The notes beneath the pieces are model-generated. The model had not been told where the DNA came from and made no database searches. It saw only the letters and a program-made list of their open reading frames with translations. 13,123 nucleotides of DNA, taken from positions 1 to 13,123 of the forward strand of contig DASTSN010000068.1 of NCBI GenBank assembly GCA_035760665.1. Reading direction: 5' to 3'. Position 1 is the first letter of the stretch, and each line of letters begins with the position of its first letter. The stretch comes from DASTSN01 sp035760665 (GTDB taxonomy: Bacteria; Bacteroidota; Bacteroidia; Chitinophagales; Chitinophagaceae). Shown here in pieces: positions 6,971 to 13,123 of the stretch. Both the position numbers and the translations under genes were made by a program.

Positions 6971-7225
6971 TCAGACCCGTTTTACCAATCGCACTTTCAT
7001 TTCATCGTTCCCCTGGGACACTTCCAGCGTATACACACCGTAAGGCAAATGATTAAGCCCTTCCCAGGTAATATCATGCGTGGCATCGCGGAGATTTTTT
7101 TCGAGCGTGGAGCAAACATGCCCGGCTTCATCTTTTAATACCGCTCTTACGCTGGTATTGCATCCGGCTTCTAACTCGAGTTTTACTGTGTCAATAAATA
7201 CAGTTGATTTAACTTTGGCAAACAT
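6971..7225 (-). CDS. Small beta-rich protein resembling a free-standing T9SS-CTD or FlgD-like domain
   Basis: An 84-residue protein that I do not recognise by name. The predicted structure is all beta: VKSTVFIDTVKLELEAG, TSVRAVLKDEAG, then THDITWEGLNHLPYGVYTLEV and a basic end KVRLVKRV. The second half follows the pattern of Bacteroidota type IX secretion C-terminal domains and FlgD-Ig folds (Trp-x-Gly-x-x-x-Leu-Pro-x-Gly-x-Tyr, then a strand and a Lys/Arg-rich strand ending in Val-Lys). A T9SS cargo would need an N-terminal signal peptide and a passenger domain, and neither is present. The protein is therefore probably cytoplasmic and shares only the fold, or it is a relic. It lies between the coiled-coil gene and zapA on the opposite strand. 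Two Cys are present, at 22 and 38. Confidence 0.75.
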   Translation of the reverse strand: MFAKVKSTVFIDTVKLELEAGCNTSVRAVLKDEAGHVCSTLEKNLRDATHDITWEGLNHLPYGVYTLEVSQGNDEMKVRLVKRV

Positions 7226-7340
7226 ATGTTTTTGGTGTTTTTAGGTTTTTCATTTTCAGGTGGGGTAAAGGATTGGATAGGTTGCAATTTGAATAAATAA
7301 GGACTACTAAATAAATCAACAATTCTGATAAATCCAAGTT

Positions 7341-7634
7341 ATGACTGAATTAATTCCTGTCAATATCATTATAGGAGATCGCCCATACAGAATTCGTATT
7401 TTACCTAAAGACGAAGAGGTTGTCAGGAAAACAGTGAAGGTCATAAATGAAAAGATACTAGAATTCAAAACCCAGTTTGCCGGCAAGGATATGCAGGATT
7501 ATATTTCCATGGTGCTGGTATGGTTTGCCACGGAACAAAACGGGGCTTTATCTGCCGACCTTGAAAAAGAAGATATTTCAGAAAAATTAGCCGGTATCGA
7601 AAAACTACTCGATGCCCACCTGAAAGAATCCTGA
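7341..7634 (+). CDS. zapA: Cell division protein ZapA
   Basis: A small FtsZ-binding protein that bundles FtsZ filaments and stabilises the Z-ring. At 97 residues it has the usual layout: an N-terminal beta-alpha head (VNIIIGDRPYRIRILPKDEEVVRKTVKVINEKI, with the family's typical start), then a long amphipathic helix including KTQFAGKDMQDYISMVLVWFATEQNG, and a charged C-terminal helix. The match is strongest to the Bacteroidota type. It is divergent from the small gene at 6971-7225, with a 115-nt gap. No convincing -7 element is seen in that gap, only an AT-rich run just ahead of the ATG. The context (coiled-coil gene upstream, rny downstream) fits a conserved Bacteroidota arrangement. Confidence 0.93.
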   Translation: MTELIPVNIIIGDRPYRIRILPKDEEVVRKTVKVINEKILEFKTQFAGKDMQDYISMVLVWFATEQNGALSADLEKEDISEKLAGIEKLLDAHLKES

Positions 7635-7690
7635 ACCTTCAGCATGCTGGCAGCCCCTTCCACCCAAAACCTTTCCCCAAGACACACTTA

Positions 7691-7754
7691 CGGGGTATGA
7701 TTTTCAGAAATTTATACAGCAGAAGGTTTATTTAGGATTTTATCCAATACCCCG
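7691..7754. repeat. 8-bp inverted repeat between zapA and rny
   Basis: CGGGGTAT (7691-7698) is exactly complementary to ATACCCCG (7747-7754), with 48 nt between them. The right arm lies just upstream of the candidate rny -7 element. It could be the closing stem of a zapA 3'-end structure. There is no T-run directly after it, only four T at 7757-7760. The function is unknown. Confidence 0.35.
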
Positions 7755-7761
7755 GGTTTTG

Positions 7762-7769
7762 TATCTTCG
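7762..7769 (+). promoter_or_regulatory. Candidate rny promoter (-7 element)
   Basis: TATCTTCG followed by CC is one base off the TAnnTTTG consensus, and a similar element (TATATTCGCC) precedes dnaB. A transcript starting near 7775 would have a leader of about 88 nt that opens directly with the two tandem hairpins. Confidence 0.5.
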
Positions 7770-7777
7770 CCTATTAG

Positions 7778-7810
7778 CCGCCTCTGGCGGTCTTAAACTG
7801 CTCTTGCAGT
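7778..7810 (+). promoter_or_regulatory. Tandem hairpins in the rny 5' leader
   Basis: Two perfect 5-bp hairpins lie 6 nt apart: CCGCC-TCT-GGCGG (7778-7790) and ACTGC-TCTT-GCAGT (7797-7810). They sit right at the predicted 5' end of the rny transcript, followed by about 50 nt of A-rich, probably unstructured leader. Neither has a T-run, so they are not terminators. 5'-end hairpins often shield mRNA from decay enzymes, which would be fitting for an RNase mRNA, but that is inference. Confidence 0.45.
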
Positions 7811-7862
7811 ATGAACAATCAAAGAAAACATAGCATTACGGAAACAATTAAAAAACAAATTC

Positions 7863-9428
7863 ATGGATCCGAATATATTATCCATCATCATTGGTGTTGT
7901 TGCCCTGGTTGCAGGGGTTATAGCGGGTAGGTTTATTTTTGCCAAAAATACCCGCCGGAAAATAGAAGAGGCTGAATTACAAGCACAAAACATCCTGAAA
8001 GAAGCCGAACTGAGAGCCGAAACTATTCGAAAAGAAAAAGAACTGGAGGCCAAAGAAAAGTTTGTGCAAATGAAGGCCGCCCACGACAAAGAGGTGCTGG
8101 ACCGAAACCGGAAAATCGGCGAATCCGAAAACAGGATCCGTCAAAAAGAACAGGCCATCAATCATAAAGAAACCAACCTCGACAAGCAAATCAAGGAAAA
8201 CGAGGCTATCAAAGAAAATCTCAACCGCCAGATTGAACTGGTCAACATTAAACGGACAGAGTTGGAAAAACACCAGGAAGAGCATATCCGCCGCCTGGAA
8301 AAAATTGCCGGACTGACAGCCGAAGAAGCAAGAAACCAATTAGTTGAAAGTCTTCGTAAAGAAGCCCAAACGCAAGCCATCGGTATTCAGCAAGAGATTA
8401 TTGACGACGCCAAACAAAAGGCCAATAAAGAAGCACGAAAAATCATTATTCAATCCATACAGCGCACAGCGGCTGAACAGGCCATCGAAAACTCCATCAC
8501 TGTCTTTAACCTGGAAAGTGATGAAATCAAGGGCCAGATTATCGGACGCGAAGGACGGAATATCCGGGCTATTGAAGCCGCCACTGGTGTTGATCTTATC
8601 GTTGATGATACACCGGAAGCTATCATTTTGTCTTCATTTGATCCTTTACGCCGCGAAATTGCCCGCTTAAGCCTTCAGCGGTTAGTAACGGATGGCCGCA
8701 TTCACCCGGCCCGTATCGAAGAAGTGGTAGAAAAAACCCGCCGCCAAATCGAGGAACAGGTAATGGAAATCGGTGAACGAACTGTCATTGAACTGGGCAT
8801 TCACGGCCTGCACAAAGAATTGGTAAGAATTGTTGGTAAAATGCGCTTCCGCTCCTCTTACGGGCAAAACCTGCTAATGCATAGCCGCGAAGTGGCCAAC
8901 CTATGTGCCATTATGGCTTCTGAACTTGGGTTAAATCCCAAACTGGCTAAACGCGCCGGCCTCTTGCACGATATTGGGAAGGTGCCTGATGAGGAAACAG
9001 AATTAAGCCATGCGTTATTAGGCGCAAAACTGGCGGAAAAATACGGTGAAAACCCGGCTGTGGTTAATGCTATCGGCGCCCACCACGATGAAATGGAAAT
9101 GCAATATGTGATTTCTCCCATCATTCAGGCCTGCGATGCTATCAGCGGCGCCCGTCCCGGAGCCCGGCGCGAGATTATGCAGCAATACCTGCAACGCATT
9201 AAAGAACTTGAAAATCTTGCACTTACATACCAGGGCGTGGAAAAAGCCTACGCTATACAAGCGGGACGTGAGCTACGGGTTATTGTAGAAGCTGATAAGG
9301 TCACCGACCAGGATTCTGAAAGACTGTCCTTTGAGATCGCCCAGAAAATTCAGACGGATATGACATATCCCGGTCAAATTAAGGTGACAGTCATCCGTGA
9401 GAAAAGAACGGTAAACGTGGCCCGATAA
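7863..9428 (+). CDS. rny: Ribonuclease Y
   Basis: A membrane-anchored endoribonuclease that starts mRNA turnover. At 521 residues it has the full family layout: an N-terminal membrane helix (about 4-27, ILSIIIGVVALVAGVIAGRF); a long coiled coil (about 30-205, Glu/Lys/Gln-rich); a KH RNA-binding domain (about 210-275, with IIGREGRNIRAIE at 226-238); and an HD domain. HD metal and catalytic residues are visible: MHSREV (H340), LLHDIGKV (H369-D370), AHHDE (H407, H408) and D425 in QACDAISGARPG. The C-terminal region ends GQIKVTVIREKRTVNVAR, as is usual. Nothing is missing. It probably has its own promoter (TATCTTCG, 7762) and a structured leader. Confidence 0.98.
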   Translation: MDPNILSIIIGVVALVAGVIAGRFIFAKNTRRKIEEAELQAQNILKEAELRAETIRKEKELEAKEKFVQMKAAHDKEVLDRNRKIGESENRIRQKEQAINHKETNLDKQIKENEAIKENLNRQIELVNIKRTELEKHQEEHIRRLEKIAGLTAEEARNQLVESLRKEAQTQAIGIQQEIIDDAKQKANKEARKIIIQSIQRTAAEQAIENSITVFNLESDEIKGQIIGREGRNIRAIEAATGVDLIVDDTPEAIILSSFDPLRREIARLSLQRLVTDGRIHPARIEEVVEKTRRQIEEQVMEIGERTVIELGIHGLHKELVRIVGKMRFRSSYGQNLLMHSREVANLCAIMASELGLNPKLAKRAGLLHDIGKVPDEETELSHALLGAKLAEKYGENPAVVNAIGAHHDEMEMQYVISPIIQACDAISGARPGARREIMQQYLQRIKELENLALTYQGVEKAYAIQAGRELRVIVEADKVTDQDSERLSFEIAQKIQTDMTYPGQIKVTVIREKRTVNVAR

Positions 9429-9458
9429 CCTTTATAAACACTTTAAAATACAATTTCG

Positions 9459-9530
9459 GTTTCAGCAGGCCGTTTGAAAATTTGTAGTAACAGGAATTTT
9501 ACCCGGTTTTACTGAAATTCCTGCTGAAAC
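9459..9530. repeat. Two mutually exclusive inverted repeats between rny and rplS
   Basis: An 11-bp perfect pair, GTTTCAGCAGG (9459-9469) with CCTGCTGAAAC (9520-9530), overlaps a 9-bp perfect pair, CAGGAATTT (9491-9499) with AAATTCCTG (9515-9523). They share the bases CCTG at 9520-9523, so only one can form fully at a time. They lie after the rny stop and before the rplS promoter, hence in the rny 3' region. The last arm is followed by mixed sequence rather than a T-run. Confidence 0.5.
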
Positions 9531-9555
9531 TGTTATCAGATTACCAATTTTCCCT

Positions 9556-9563
9556 TACCTTTG
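9556..9563 (+). promoter_or_regulatory. rplS promoter (-7 element)
   Basis: TACCTTTG followed by CC matches the Bacteroidota -7 consensus exactly, 21 nt before the ATG at 9585. The leader would be only about 15 nt. An upstream in-frame TTG at 9561 lies inside this element, which rules it out as the start codon. Confidence 0.75.
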
Positions 9564-9584
9564 CCTCCCTTAAAAATCAGAGTC

Positions 9585-9956
9585 ATGGATGCTATCGCGT
9601 TTGTTCACGAACAATTAACCGGCAAAAAAGAAGTACCGAGTTTCAAACCCGGTGATAATATCACTGTAAATTACAAGATAGTTGAAGGTAATAAAGAAAG
9701 GATCCAGTCTTTCAAGGGCGATGTGATTAAGCGCCAGGGCCAAGGTTCCACTGCCACCTTTACAGTTCGTAAAATTTCCGATGGTGTAGGTGTAGAAAGA
9801 TTATTCCCTCTTTTCTCCCCTAATATTGATTCAATCGTATTAAACAAAACCGGTCGTGTACGCAGGTCTAAACTTTACTACCAGCGTAGCCGCAGCGGTA
9901 AGAGTGCGAGGATCAAGGAGAAAAGGCTGGCTGTGGTGGGGACCAGTGAAAAATAA
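9585..9956 (+). CDS. rplS: 50S ribosomal protein L19
   Basis: Ribosomal protein bL19, at the 30S-50S interface. At 123 residues it has the typical features: an N-terminal helix (MDAIAFVHEQL), FKPGDNITVNYKIVEGNKERIQSFKGDVIKRQG, then the conserved TFTVRKISDGVGVERLFPLFSPNIDSIVL and the basic VRRSKLYYQRSRSGKSARIKEKR. The ATG at 9585 is chosen over the in-frame TTG at 9561 because the latter falls within the promoter's -7 element and the family starts near MDAI. The gene stands alone here, with its own promoter and a strong terminator, rather than in the rpsP-rimM-trmD-rplS operon known in many other bacteria. Confidence 0.98.
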   Translation: MDAIAFVHEQLTGKKEVPSFKPGDNITVNYKIVEGNKERIQSFKGDVIKRQGQGSTATFTVRKISDGVGVERLFPLFSPNIDSIVLNKTGRVRRSKLYYQRSRSGKSARIKEKRLAVVGTSEK

Positions 9957-9975
9957 GCAATCGAACAACTTATAT

Positions 9976-10001
9976 AAAAGGCCTGCTAAGCGGGCTTTTT
10001 T
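9976..10001 (+). terminator. Intrinsic terminator of rplS
   Basis: AAAAGGCCTGC (9976-9986) pairs with GCGGGCTTTTTT (9990-10001) across a TAA loop, with two G-U pairs in RNA. The 3' arm ends in a run of six T. It starts 19 nt after the rplS stop. Confidence 0.88.
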
Positions 10002-10066
10002 AATTTCTTTTAACGAGGAAAAACCGGAATTCAAATTATTATCGCATCAATTTTATCGGTAGTTCC

Positions 10067-10074
10067 TATCTTTA
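10067..10074 (+). promoter_or_regulatory. Candidate tatA promoter
   Basis: TATCTTTA is one base off TAnnTTTG and lies 18 nt before the tatA ATG. A second exact consensus match, TAATTTTG (10080-10087), is only 5 nt from the ATG and would give a leaderless message, so the first is preferred. The gene follows the rplS terminator and needs a promoter here. Confidence 0.5.
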
Positions 10075-10092
10075 CCGTCTAATTTTGTTATT

Positions 10093-10317
10093 ATGATACA
10101 AGCTAATTTCTTAACAGTGCTGTTAGGCGTTCTGGGTACACAGGAGATCATTATTATCCTTGTTATTATTCTGCTTTTATTTGGTGGCCGCAAAATTCCT
10201 GAACTGATGAGAGGTTTGGGTCGTGGTGTTCGTGAATTCAACGATGCCAAAAACAATGTAAAAAAGGAAATTGAGGAAGGGCTTAACGAACCTCATAATC
10301 CTTCCGGCAACAATTAA
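10093..10317 (+). CDS. tatA: Twin-arginine translocase subunit TatA/TatE family
   Basis: A small membrane protein that assembles around TatBC to let folded proteins cross the inner membrane. At 74 residues it has a short N-terminal segment and then the membrane helix (about 17-30, QEIIIILVIILLLFGG). The hallmark FGGRKIPELMRGLGRGVREFNDA hinge and amphipathic helix (30-52) follow, then a charged, Asn-rich tail. The FGGRKIPEL motif and short length favour TatA over TatB. tatC is not nearby. gatA starts 59 nt downstream with no strong terminator, so partial co-transcription is possible. Confidence 0.95.
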   Translation: MIQANFLTVLLGVLGTQEIIIILVIILLLFGGRKIPELMRGLGRGVREFNDAKNNVKKEIEEGLNEPHNPSGNN

Positions 10318-10376
10318 TCAGCATTCATCAACTCTTACTCTTAACCATTTTCTTTTATTGCTAAAGGCAGGGGCTT

Positions 10377-11816
10377 TTGTTTGAATTTTCATCCATTGAT
10401 GAGTATCATTCCCGGTTGAAGGCAGGAAGCATTACGTGCACTGATGCTGTAGATTATTATCTCCAGCGCATTGATGCTTCCCGTCATCTCAATGCCTTTA
10501 TACAAGTGTATGCCGCTGAGGCCAGGGCCAGGGCTGCCTTTCTTGACAACAAAAGAAAAAATAATCAACCACCAGGTCGCTTATATGGGGTTGTTATCGG
10601 CCTGAAAGATGTTATTTGTTACAAAGATCATGCGGTTTCAGCTTCGTCAAACATCCTGAAAGGTTTCCAATCTATTTATTCCGCCACGGCAGTGGAACGC
10701 CTTCTGGCAGAGGATGCCATTATAATTGGCAACCTGAACTGTGACGAGTTTGCCATGGGATCCACCAATGAAAATTCCTCGTATGGCAAAGTGTTAAATG
10801 CCCTTGACGAAACGAGGGTGCCAGGCGGGTCTTCGGGAGGCTCGGCAGTGGCCGTACAAGCCGGCCTTTGCATGGTCTCTCTGGGCAGTGATACGGGAGG
10901 TTCCGTTCGTCAGCCGGCAGATTTCTGTGGGATTATTGGTTTAAAACCCAGTTATGGCCGCATCTCACGCTATGGTCTTATTGCTTATGCCTCGTCCTTT
11001 GACCAAATTGGAATCTTTGGGAATACAATAAAAGACGTTGCGCTAGTACTGGAAATAATTGCCGGCCCCGATGAGTATGACAGTACCGTTTCGCAAAAGC
11101 CGGTTGCCACCTACAGCAGCGAGTTACAAACCAAAAAAAAATTCAGGTTCGCTTATTTCCCGGAAGCTCTTGGGCATCCCGGCCTCGATACGGAGATTGC
11201 TTCAGCCATCCGTAATCTGCTGAGCAAGTTGCAGGCGGACGGACATTCTGTAGAGGCCGTAAAATTTGACTACCTCGATTATATTGTTCCGGCTTATTAT
11301 GTACTAACAACCGCCGAAGCTTCGTCAAATCTTTCCCGTTACGACGGTGTAAAATTCGGCTACCGCACAACAACCAAAACGGATAGCCTGGATACTTTTT
11401 ACAAAAAAACGAGGTCTGAAGGTTTTGGTAAAGAGGTAAAACGCCGCATCATGTTGGGAACTTTTGTACTCAGTACAGGCTATTACGATGCTTATTTCAC
11501 CAAAGCACAGCAGGTAAGAAATCTTGTGCGGCAGAAAACCAGGGAAATTTTTAGCCAGAATGATTTTATTTTGTTGCCGGTTTCTCCTACAACGGCTTTC
11601 AAAATAGGAGAAAAAATGAGCGACCCCATTGCGATGTATCTCGCAGATATATATACAGTTATGGCGAACCTGACCGGTATCCCCTCTGTCTCCCTGCCGC
11701 TTTTCCGCCATAGCAATCATATGCCCTTTGGTATCCAGGTTATGGCAAATGATTTCGAAGAGCTATCTTTGCTGCAAGTTTCCAACTTCCTGATGCACCA
11801 ATATAAAATATCCTGA
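10377..11816 (+). CDS. gatA: Aspartyl/glutamyl-tRNA amidotransferase subunit A
   Basis: The amidase subunit of GatCAB. It releases ammonia from glutamine to convert Glu-tRNA-Gln and Asp-tRNA-Asn to the correct amides. The amidase-signature catalytic triad is present: K77 (VIGLKD), S152 (GGSSGGS) and S176 (GSDTGGSVRQPA), with normal spacing. The C-terminal half carries the usual YDAYF...R...FILLPVSPTTAF...YLADIYTVMANLTGIPSVSLP segments. The length of 479 is normal. The start must be TTG at 10377: an in-frame stop lies 13 nt upstream and the first in-frame ATG is at codon 127, inside the amidase core, while MFEFSSIDEYHSRL fits the family N-terminus. gatB and gatC are not in the window. Confidence 0.97.
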   Translation: MFEFSSIDEYHSRLKAGSITCTDAVDYYLQRIDASRHLNAFIQVYAAEARARAAFLDNKRKNNQPPGRLYGVVIGLKDVICYKDHAVSASSNILKGFQSIYSATAVERLLAEDAIIIGNLNCDEFAMGSTNENSSYGKVLNALDETRVPGGSSGGSAVAVQAGLCMVSLGSDTGGSVRQPADFCGIIGLKPSYGRISRYGLIAYASSFDQIGIFGNTIKDVALVLEIIAGPDEYDSTVSQKPVATYSSELQTKKKFRFAYFPEALGHPGLDTEIASAIRNLLSKLQADGHSVEAVKFDYLDYIVPAYYVLTTAEASSNLSRYDGVKFGYRTTTKTDSLDTFYKKTRSEGFGKEVKRRIMLGTFVLSTGYYDAYFTKAQQVRNLVRQKTREIFSQNDFILLPVSPTTAFKIGEKMSDPIAMYLADIYTVMANLTGIPSVSLPLFRHSNHMPFGIQVMANDFEELSLLQVSNFLMHQYKIS

Positions 11817-11838
11817 TTAGTCGCCACCATCGTTGCTT

Positions 11839-11846
11839 ACCTATGA
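11839..11846 (+). promoter_or_regulatory. Weak candidate promoter for the lytic transglycosylase
   Basis: TACCTATG, one base off TAnnTTTG, lies in the 57-nt gap after gatA, 27 nt before the ATG. No clear -33 element is visible. Confidence 0.3.
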
Positions 11847-11873
11847 CCTGGTTTTTAATTAATAAATCTCGTC

Positions 11874-13007
11874 ATGAAGAAACAGAATATTTTAGTGTGC
11901 CTGATGGTTCTAACGGGAGTAGCTTTTTCTCACGCAACAGAATCGCAGCAGGGACTTGTAAAAAGTACAGCTCCCAACCGCTCTGTGCAACAAGCCTCGT
12001 TTAACGCTGCCATTCCTGCAGATACAACTGTTCACAAAGATTCTACGATAAAAGAGCCTGCGCTAGCCAGTGATCCGAAAGAAGGATTTAAAGACCTCTT
12101 TGTTTCCAATACTATCCAAAATGGTTTTAATGATGCACAACTGAATCCAAGAGCAGTCAGTTTTGTAGACGATTATATGAAACGATTTGGAAAGCGCCTG
12201 GAAAAAATGAAGTCATGGGGCAAACCTTATTTTGATATGATAGAATCCATCCTGGAGCAGCATGGTGTGCCGGGAGAAATGAAATACCTGGCTGTTATTG
12301 AATCAGATTTAAAATCAACCGCTGTCTCTTGGACTGGGGCCGTAGGTCCCTGGCAATTCATGCCGGCTACTGCACGATTGAATGGCCTGCGTGTGGACAG
12401 ATTTGTAGACGAACGAACAGATTATTTTAAAAGCACCCACGCTGCCGCACACTACCTCACTATTTTGTATAATATGTACCGGGATTGGTTGCTGGTGATT
12501 GCCGCCTACAACGGGGGCGCCGGCAATGTGAATGCTGCTATCCGGAAAAGCGGCAGTCATAATTTTTGGGACCTGCAATATTATTTACCCGCTGAATCAC
12601 GCGACCATGTAAAAAAATTCATAGCCACGCATTATATCATGGAAGGCCAGGGCAGCATCACCACAGCTACCAAAGACGAAGCTATCAATTACTTAATTGC
12701 GTCTCCGCAGCGAAGAAATATCAGCAATGATGAGCTGAATAACAGTAAAATATTAACCGTCAGTGGCAAGTATAACTCTGCGGTGATTACCAAGTATGTA
12801 ACAATGGATATCGCCACATTTAACCGGTATAATCCTGATTTTGACAACCAAATAGCCAGTAATGGCACGTATGATCTGCGGCTGCCGAATGATAAAATGG
12901 ACCTTTTTTTATCCAATAAGTTCCAGATATTAAATGAATCACTTCAGGTATTACTTAACGCCGCTAATGAATCCAAACCCCAGGTAACAGCAAAGTCGGG
13001 CCGTTAG
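11874..13007 (+). CDS. Secreted MltD-like lytic transglycosylase (no typical LysM repeat)
   Basis: An exported peptidoglycan-cleaving enzyme of the SLT (family 1/MltD) type that releases 1,6-anhydromuropeptides. A signal peptide covers about residues 1-21 (basic MKKQN, hydrophobic core, likely cut after SHA). There is no lipobox, so it is probably periplasmic rather than a lipoprotein. Residues 22-75 are a Ser/Thr/Ala-rich linker. The catalytic SLT domain spans about 115-255: YLAVIESDLKSTAVS with catalytic E143, GAVGPWQFMPATAR (155-168) and AYNGGAGNVNAAI (211-223). Residues 290-355 (YVTMDIATFNRYNPDF, YDLRLPNDKMDLF) look like a degenerate LysM-type region; a clear LysM copy, common in MltD, is missing. 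Its stop overlaps the 3' end of the convergent minus-strand gene by 4 nt. Confidence 0.93.
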   Translation: MKKQNILVCLMVLTGVAFSHATESQQGLVKSTAPNRSVQQASFNAAIPADTTVHKDSTIKEPALASDPKEGFKDLFVSNTIQNGFNDAQLNPRAVSFVDDYMKRFGKRLEKMKSWGKPYFDMIESILEQHGVPGEMKYLAVIESDLKSTAVSWTGAVGPWQFMPATARLNGLRVDRFVDERTDYFKSTHAAAHYLTILYNMYRDWLLVIAAYNGGAGNVNAAIRKSGSHNFWDLQYYLPAESRDHVKKFIATHYIMEGQGSITTATKDEAINYLIASPQRRNISNDELNNSKILTVSGKYNSAVITKYVTMDIATFNRYNPDFDNQIASNGTYDLRLPNDKMDLFLSNKFQILNESLQVLLNAANESKPQVTAKSGR

Positions 13008-13123
13008 CCGGCCTGTAGCACATGCGTAATAGCAGCGGCTTTTAGCAGGCACTCTTCCCATTCCTTTTCCGGATCACTGTAAAACGTGATGCCTGAGCCG
13101 GCCTGGAATGAAAGATACCGGCG
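13004..13123 (-). CDS. pabB: Chorismate-binding enzyme, C-terminal end (aminodeoxychorismate or anthranilate synthase component I; partial)
   Basis: Only the last 39 residues are in the window, and the gene continues past its right edge. It reads RRYLSFQAGSGITFYSDPEK and then EWEECLLKAAAI. This is the conserved end of the chorismate-binding fold (AG-x-GI-x-x-x-S-x-P-x-x-E-[YFW]-x-E-x-x-x-K), shared by PabB, TrpE and isochorismate synthases. The ending resembles the PabB-type component I of folate synthesis more than TrpE, but the fragment cannot settle this. It converges with the lytic transglycosylase gene, the two stop codons overlapping by 4 nt (13004-13007), with no terminator visible between them. 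Confidence 0.78.
   Translation of the reverse strand, partial: RRYLSFQAGSGITFYSDPEKEWEECLLKAAAITHVLQAG

Noticed and set aside
7640..7649. 10-bp palindrome CAGCATGCTG just after zapA
   Set aside because: It is too short and isolated, with no loop or T-run. It could be chance.
7635..7861. A possible 6S RNA or other known ncRNA between zapA and rny
   Set aside because: 6S RNA genes lie beside zapA in some phyla. Here the gap holds an rny promoter about 95 nt before the rny start and no long rod-like pairing, so nothing supports it beyond position.
9561..9584. TTG-started extension of L19 by eight residues
   Set aside because: The TTG lies within the TACCTTTG promoter element, so it would be upstream of the transcript start. 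The family starts at the ATG at 9585.
9429..9584. A ribosomal-protein L19 leader
   Set aside because: The paired elements are upstream of the rplS -7 element, and the rplS leader would be only about 15 nt.

Overview
This is a chromosomal window of ordinary housekeeping genes from a member of the Bacteroidota, most likely the Chitinophagaceae or a close relative. Three things point there: the protein sequences themselves; Bacteroidota-type -7 elements (TAnnTTTG or TAnnTTCG) ahead of several genes, with no convincing Shine-Dalgarno sequences; and the clustering zapA - rny and rplS - tatA - gatA - lytic transglycosylase. I see no insertion sequence, phage gene, CRISPR array, tRNA or rRNA.

Layout. 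Positions 1-209 hold the 3' end of pyrD, followed by a TerC-family membrane protein (239-1042). On the minus strand come rsmE (1025-1765, overlapping the terC end by 18 nt) and dnaB (1822-3390), with an intrinsic terminator for dnaB between them. A gene-poor stretch (3391-4209) follows. It holds four same-direction DnaA-box-like 9-mers spaced 21-23 bp apart next to A/T-rich tracts, a set of nested inverted repeats, and at most two doubtful small ORFs. On the plus strand then come pheT (4210-6636) and a small coiled-coil protein (6678-6965). A small minus-strand gene with a T9SS-CTD-like or FlgD-Ig-like sequence (6971-7225) follows, then zapA (7341-7634), rny (7863-9428), rplS (9585-9956, with terminator), tatA (10093-10317), gatA (10377-11816, TTG start) and a secreted MltD-like lytic transglycosylase (11874-13007). 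The window closes with the 3' end of a chorismate-binding enzyme (pabB/trpE type) on the minus strand.

Functionally the window covers replication (DnaB and a possible origin or DnaA-regulated region), translation (PheT, GatA, L19, RsmE), RNA decay (RNase Y), cell division (ZapA and a possible ZapB-like partner), export (TatA), wall remodelling and metabolism (PyrD, PabB/TrpE). The most interesting signals are the phased DnaA-box array beside dnaB, the SSB-like acidic tip on DnaB, the nested palindromes next to the array, the orphan T9SS-CTD-like small protein and the coiled-coil gene beside zapA. I did not find a clearly new multi-gene system.
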